A stretch of 33,534 nucleotides of DNA from GCA-2688775 sp035288865. GTDB taxonomy: Archaea; Nanobdellota; Nanobdellia; Woesearchaeales; GW2011-AR4. The notes under the pieces were generated by a model. That model searched no databases and was not told where the DNA came from. It saw only the letters and a list, made by a program, of their open reading frames with translations. Where the stretch lies: positions 1 to 33,534 of the forward strand of contig DATDZA010000003.1 of NCBI GenBank assembly GCA_035288865.1. Direction: 5' to 3'. The number at the start of each line of letters is the position of its first letter. Positions within the stretch are counted from its first letter, which is position 1. Positions 29,689 through 33,534 of this stretch are shown piece by piece. The position numbers and the translations under genes were made by a program.

Positions 29689-31879
29689 TGTAAGCGAAAA
29701 TTAAAATCAAAGAAATTGCTGAAATTAATTTTCCCGTCCTGTATGAGTCGGGATTATATTCAAAATCAAGGCTTCCACTTTGTCCTTCTAAATATAAGGA
29801 GGTTATCACTCCATCTGCCTTGTATAGAGGAATTTCCTTGCCATTGAGCTTGGCGGCCCACCCTGGGAAATGCGCAAACCTTTCCGACGCAACAAGCCAG
29901 CCTTTCTCGCCATGTAACTCAAGAGTGACTTTATTGTTGGTATGCTCTTTTATTTTTATTTCGACCATATTTCCCTGCGTGCTGTTAAAAACTGAATTTA
30001 TTTCATCGTTTGAAATGGTGTTCTGGCCTTTTAGAATATCCGGAACTATCTTCCCGCCCTGCGACGCGTAAGATTTCAATTTATCAATGCTGTTTTCATC
30101 TACAGATCCTGTTAAAAGGAAAATAAATTCAAATTTTTTGAGGAAATCAATATCGTAGTCATTTATCTTTGTTCCTTCCAAAAGCACAATATTTTTTGGC
30201 TCAAAGGTCTGAAACATCAGGCTGTAACTGAGTTGCCTTATTGCAGCATTATCACCAACTATTAACACACTGTTTGGAACAACATAATATCTCGGGAGGA
30301 AGTGCTCATTTTTATAAAGATAAGGCCCAAATGCATTCCATACCGCACATTCTTTGCATGGATTAAACCTTCCAATTAAAGAAAAATTGTTTGCCTCAAA
30401 TTTATTTTCTGCAATGATATATTTCACGTTTAATATCCCCAGCATTTTTGAATTTAAATATTGTTGCGCAATCCCGACAAATTCAACGTAGTCATTTATC
30501 CAGATGCCTCCCCCTCCTTTAACTTCAGGGATTCCTCTCTGGGCATAATAGTTGTAGCCCGCAGCCCCTATTACCTCTTTCTGCGCAAGGTTTATTACCC
30601 TGAAATCGGAATTGTCTTTGTTCATGTAATCAAGCAGCTGTATATCTTTCGGCTCAATGACCTTTTCGGACTGTGGCACTTTCTGAATAAAAACCAGCTC
30701 CAACAAAATGACAAGTACTATTCCCGCAAATATTAAGTTTTTATACCCCTGATAAAATTTAAGCTTCTCCATTTTTTTTGACAAATAGTCGAATCCATAA
30801 GCGGTTAAAACAGACGCTGAAAAGACGAAAAGCAGCAATGATCTTTCAACGTGCCTGAGCCTGTCAAATCCTGGGACCTTATACATGAAATGTGCAATAA
30901 ATGTTGCCGAAGCAAATAATAAGGCGAATATAATTATAAAAATTGAAAATAAGACCGTCCTTTTTTTGTAGCTGGAAAAGCCGGAAGCAAGAAGCACCAG
31001 CCCTATAAATCCAACGGCCCCGGAAATTCCGGCATAGCCAAAATCTCCAATAAAAGTTCCTGAAAAATCCCTGAAGCTTATCGGCTCGCCGATGAACTCC
31101 GAGTAAGATATTTTATCAGACCTGCTTGATAATTTTGTAAACTCAAGAACGGGCAAAAGCTTTACAGATGCCAAGCTTAGGCAAACAACAGCCAAAATAA
31201 TTCCGACAAAAAACGACTTAATCATGACGGCTTTAAAGTTTTTGCCTATCAGGTTTATGGCCAAATAAATGAGCACAATAAGCGCGGTATAGAAAAATAG
31301 TATCATGCTTCCCGCAAAAATTTGCAGTGCAAAAAATACGCCTGCCAATATGCTGTAAAATACCCAGCTTGCGCTTTTCATTGCCCTGTAAACAAAAAGA
31401 AAAATGAAAGGGATTAATGCATAGCCCTCTAGTATATTTATGTGGCCGCTTATTATAAAAGTCTGCACAAAGCCGTTGAACATATAAACTAATGCAGAAA
31501 TAAATGCTGCTTTTTTATTGCTGGTAATATTCCACGCTAAAATATACATCCCTAGGCCTGCAAAGAAAAAATAAAGCACCAGCGAGAGGTTCATTGCAGC
31601 ATAGATATCCCTAAACAGGTAAATAAACATGAAATTCAGGTCAAACATAAAACTTTCAGGAATTGCAAGCAGAGGCTGCCCGGAATAAAAATATGGAGTC
31701 CACAACGGCAACTCATTATTCTTTAATGCTGACAGCGTATTATAAGAAAGAAATGTCAAATCATTTACGTAATGTATATTGCTGAGAATTACTCCTTTGT
31801 GCAAAACGCTGTTCAAATAAAATAAGCTCAGGACAAAAAGTGCGGCAATAAAAATAATGTGCAGGTTAATCTTTTTCAT
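29642..31879 (-). CDS. YfhO-family GT-C membrane protein
   Basis: 745 residues, in the range of YfhO proteins, which are GT-C enzymes adding a sugar to surface polymers such as lipoteichoic acid in Gram-positives. Seen: after span 1, NDLTFLSYNTLSALKNNELPLWTPYFYSGQPLLA, with the W.PY.f.G.P. pattern of YfhO. Then LALVYMFNGFVQ-like and HINILEGYALIPFIF segments, about twelve spans, and an outer C-terminal half from about residue 400 containing YAQRGIPEVKGGGGIW and SERFAHFPGWAAKLNGKEIPLYKADGVITSLYLEG. That last block (Y.pgW.a.vdGk...) is typical of YfhO ends. A final span and a KKGGSNKA tail follow. Starts with an ATGA overlap after the epimerase, so it is co-translated with it. Confidence 0.85.
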   Translation of the reverse strand: MKKINLHIIFIAALFVLSLFYLNSVLHKGVILSNIHYVNDLTFLSYNTLSALKNNELPLWTPYFYSGQPLLAIPESFMFDLNFMFIYLFRDIYAAMNLSLVLYFFFAGLGMYILAWNITSNKKAAFISALVYMFNGFVQTFIISGHINILEGYALIPFIFLFVYRAMKSASWVFYSILAGVFFALQIFAGSMILFFYTALIVLIYLAINLIGKNFKAVMIKSFFVGIILAVVCLSLASVKLLPVLEFTKLSSRSDKISYSEFIGEPISFRDFSGTFIGDFGYAGISGAVGFIGLVLLASGFSSYKKRTVLFSIFIIIFALLFASATFIAHFMYKVPGFDRLRHVERSLLLFVFSASVLTAYGFDYLSKKMEKLKFYQGYKNLIFAGIVLVILLELVFIQKVPQSEKVIEPKDIQLLDYMNKDNSDFRVINLAQKEVIGAAGYNYYAQRGIPEVKGGGGIWINDYVEFVGIAQQYLNSKMLGILNVKYIIAENKFEANNFSLIGRFNPCKECAVWNAFGPYLYKNEHFLPRYYVVPNSVLIVGDNAAIRQLSYSLMFQTFEPKNIVLLEGTKINDYDIDFLKKFEFIFLLTGSVDENSIDKLKSYASQGGKIVPDILKGQNTISNDEINSVFNSTQGNMVEIKIKEHTNNKVTLELHGEKGWLVASERFAHFPGWAAKLNGKEIPLYKADGVITSLYLEGQSGSLDFEYNPDSYRTGKLISAISLILIFAYIGYFIYSKKGGSNKA

Positions 31880-33345
31880 AAATATTCTACGCCTTTAGAT
31901 GTTTCTTTCCACAGGCCAAGCTCCTCATGCGCCCATTTGAAAGGCCTTTCGCCCTTTTTGATAAGCCTTGACAGGACAGATATTACTTTATTACCAACAT
32001 TATTCCCGTATAATTTTTTTGCATTGCCCATTTTTTTAAGCAAATTTGTATTATTGGTTATGTGCTTTATAACACTGAGGATGTATTCGCTGCCGACCGG
32101 GGGAACAAGTATGTTGCCTTTTGCATCAAAGACACTTTCAGGCCTGTCTGTGCTGAACCTGCATGTCAGGCAAGGCTTGCCAATTAAATTCAGCTCTTCC
32201 TGAACGCCGCCGGAATCAGTCAAAGCCGCAAGGCATTTTTCCGACTCGAAAAACTCAACGACGTGAGAGTACTCTGGCCATACGCTTGTATGAAGAAAAT
32301 TCCTGTTTTTTTTCAATTTATTTATCATGGGCCTAAGATTGTAATAATCAAGTGCATTTCTAGTGGCACTCATCTCAATGAAGTTTACTTTGTAGCCGTT
32401 TTTTAAAAGACCTGCAACGGAGCCCATTATTGCCTTAAACCTTACCGGCGTTAAATTTTCTCTTCTGTGAATGTCCATCCTAATCCAGCTTCCTTTTTCA
32501 AGCTGTGGATACAAATCAAAAACACTTTTTTCCGATTTTTCCTTTCTTTTTAATTCCAACGCATCAACTACAACTCCTCCGACAGTCCAGATGTTTTTTT
32601 CTGAATAACCTTCCCTCAGGAGATGCTCCCTGTTAAGGGTGACTGGCGCAAATAAAAATTCACTGCCTGCCGCGGATGTATAAGTATCCCATTGTTCAGG
32701 GAATGGCTCGTTTCTCAGCAGGTTCCATTTGCCATAAAACTGCTGGTCAATAAAAGTCTGGATATCAACTTCTTTGTATCTTTTTATTACCTCCGGAGTC
32801 ATTGATCTCAAGCCGGCTTCAACCTGAATTGCCTTTTCAATTCTTGAAAACATCCACGCAGCCGGAACAATGGCTGTCATAATTGTATCGCCCAGTACCA
32901 CAGGCACTACTGTAACGCCCGGCCATTTCTTTTTTAAATATCGCGCAAGCCAGCTCATTTTCATCATGAGCTCAGCTGATTTCTGGGCTAAATCCCCCCT
33001 TATTGCAAGATTGCAGGCTACCTGATTTTGCAGGTTAAATTCTGTCAGGCCATGGGTTAAAATTTCGTCATAATGCTGGTTAGAATTTATTACAAAGCTT
33101 GGGATGTTAGCTTTGTTGGCTGCAACAACCGAGCCATAAAACTTATAGAAGCAGGGCTTTGTTCCGATTACAAAGGCCAGGACCCATTTTTTTTCCTTCT
33201 TGGCTTTTTCCATTACTGACTCTATCAAGGGCCCGTTTAATTTCATTGGAAGCATGCTCGGCAAGAAATCAGCAGTTTCCGCCCTCTGCTCGCCGAACAT
33301 CGAATCGTAGGCATCAACTACAGGAAAATCTTTTTGATTAGTCAT
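31876..33345 (-). CDS. wecB: Divergent UDP-GlcNAc 2-epimerase, WecB-like, with extensions
   Basis: Cytosolic enzyme that would interconvert UDP-GlcNAc and UDP-ManNAc. At 489 residues it is about 110 longer than usual. Motifs in order: GTKP (61-64, for the usual GTRPE), NQHYDE (about 89-94), VVLGDT (149-154), QVEAGLRS (174-181), DIHRREN (291-297) and TDSGGVQEE (376-384). The first motif normally lies near residue 10, so there is an N-terminal extension of about 50 residues. A further 25-30 residues (about 195-225) separate EAGLRS from the FAPV segment. The core residues of the family are kept, so it is probably active. It is the first gene of the leftward operon (ATGA overlap with the YfhO-like gene). 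A TATA-like TTTTAAATA at about 33373-33381 lies about 30 bases upstream. A WecC-type dehydrogenase is at the other end of the window. Confidence 0.82.
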   Translation of the reverse strand: MTNQKDFPVVDAYDSMFGEQRAETADFLPSMLPMKLNGPLIESVMEKAKKEKKWVLAFVIGTKPCFYKFYGSVVAANKANIPSFVINSNQHYDEILTHGLTEFNLQNQVACNLAIRGDLAQKSAELMMKMSWLARYLKKKWPGVTVVPVVLGDTIMTAIVPAAWMFSRIEKAIQVEAGLRSMTPEVIKRYKEVDIQTFIDQQFYGKWNLLRNEPFPEQWDTYTSAAGSEFLFAPVTLNREHLLREGYSEKNIWTVGGVVVDALELKRKEKSEKSVFDLYPQLEKGSWIRMDIHRRENLTPVRFKAIMGSVAGLLKNGYKVNFIEMSATRNALDYYNLRPMINKLKKNRNFLHTSVWPEYSHVVEFFESEKCLAALTDSGGVQEELNLIGKPCLTCRFSTDRPESVFDAKGNILVPPVGSEYILSVIKHITNNTNLLKKMGNAKKLYGNNVGNKVISVLSRLIKKGERPFKWAHEELGLWKETSKGVEYL

Positions 33346-33401
33346 TTTACGTGCGTAAGTTACTAAATTGAATATTTAAAACTATCCCCCAAGAGGTAAA
33401 G

Positions 33402-33533
33402 TCAAGTTATGTGTGCTGACTTCCTTTTATTAAAATTATAAAACCACATTCCAAAGAACGCTTTAGCACCTTTTATGCTTTGGAATGTGCTAAACCACTT
33501 TAATCTTCTTTTTATCTCACGATTTAATCTTTC
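33402..33533 (-). pseudogene. C-terminal end of a DDE-type transposase (partial)
   Basis: A reverse frame is open from the window edge to a TGA at 33402-33404 and reads ERLNREIKRRLKW, then FSTFQSIKGAKAFF, WFYNFNKRK. The RxNxEIKRR and FxSxxxAxxFxxxWFYxYN pattern is that of the end of DDE transposases (IS256/IS6-like style); the exact family is not clear. The expected RPH-type ending after YN is missing, so it may be broken. Its 5' part lies beyond the window. It ends 56 bases upstream of the epimerase start, close to that gene's promoter, and marks a likely island boundary. Confidence 0.5.
33445..33489. repeat. 12-bp perfect inverted repeat with a competing 8-bp one
   Basis: CACATTCCAAAG (33445-33456) and CTTTGGAATGTG (33478-33489) are perfect reverse complements. 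TTTAGCAC (33462-33469) and GTGCTAAA (33487-33494) form a second repeat that would exclude the first. Both fall inside the likely transposase remnant, so they may be chance or terminal-repeat debris. Confidence 0.4.
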
Positions 33534-33534
33534 A

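Noticed and set aside
33445..33489. 12-bp inverted repeat as a rho-independent-like terminator
   Set aside because: The loop is 21 bases, there is no T-tract and it overlaps a likely coding remnant; kept only as a low-confidence repeat.
1..33534. CRISPR array, tRNA or rRNA
   Set aside because: No regularly spaced direct repeats, cloverleaf-like segment or rRNA-like stretch was noticed; all gaps are under 300 bases.

Overview
The window reads as AT-rich archaeal DNA, most likely from a DPANN lineage of the Woesearchaeota/Pacearchaeota/Nanoarchaeota type (inference from style, no marker gene present). The evidence is: TATA-like boxes (TTTATAAA, TTTTAAATA and similar) centred about 26 bases before many start codons, so many mRNAs look leaderless; no bacterial -35/-10 pattern; a dolichyl/polyprenyl-phosphate sugar synthase; and a large secreted protein with N-glycosylation sequons, thrombospondin-like repeats and a C-terminal membrane anchor containing a DPANN S-layer-like module. 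No rRNA, tRNA or CRISPR array was seen.

Nearly the whole window is a surface-polysaccharide or glycoprotein-glycosylation island. Left part (1-7.3 kb): fragment of an unknown gene; nucleotide-sugar dehydrogenase (WecC-like); divergent FemAB/GNAT-like transferase; membrane GT2; radical SAM enzyme; GT4; RmlD-like reductase. Middle (7.3-17.8 kb): GT-C mannosyltransferase-like protein; twin hairpin terminator; leftward operon of methyltransferase, polysaccharide deacetylase and ALG5-like GT2; YbhN/UPF0104 flippase-like membrane protein; rightward operon of sugar cupin, methyltransferase and GT2; leftward GT4 plus GT-C pair; DPM1-like synthase. Then two secreted proteins (17.8-24.3 kb), a giant chimeric beta-propeller/S-layer-like protein and a smaller lectin/PEGA-type protein, plausible clients of the glycosylation machinery. 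Right part (24.4-33.4 kb): GT9; two mirror-image modules each made of a large GT-C-like protein overlapped by a 110-120 residue membrane protein; a YfhO-like GT-C; a divergent UDP-GlcNAc 2-epimerase (WecB-like); and the C-terminal end of a likely transposase at the edge.

How it may work together (inference): WecB and WecC would make UDP-ManNAcA; DPM1/ALG5-like enzymes would load sugars on a lipid carrier; GT2/GT4/GT9 enzymes would build the glycan on the inner face; five GT-C-like proteins would use lipid-linked sugars on the outer face; deacetylase, methyltransferases, FemAB-like and cupin enzymes would decorate it. No AglB oligosaccharyltransferase and no Wzx-type flippase are visible here.

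The most interesting unexplained signals are a family of about 60-bp intergenic palindromes with outward TATA-like ends (three clear copies, two decayed), the mirrored GT-C/small-membrane-protein modules with a shared D-x3-H / YPP / G-x-WP signature, the apparent insertion of an S-layer-like module of about 660 residues inside an Ig-like domain, and a tandem pair of hairpins with compensatory base changes. All gaps between genes are under 300 bases.
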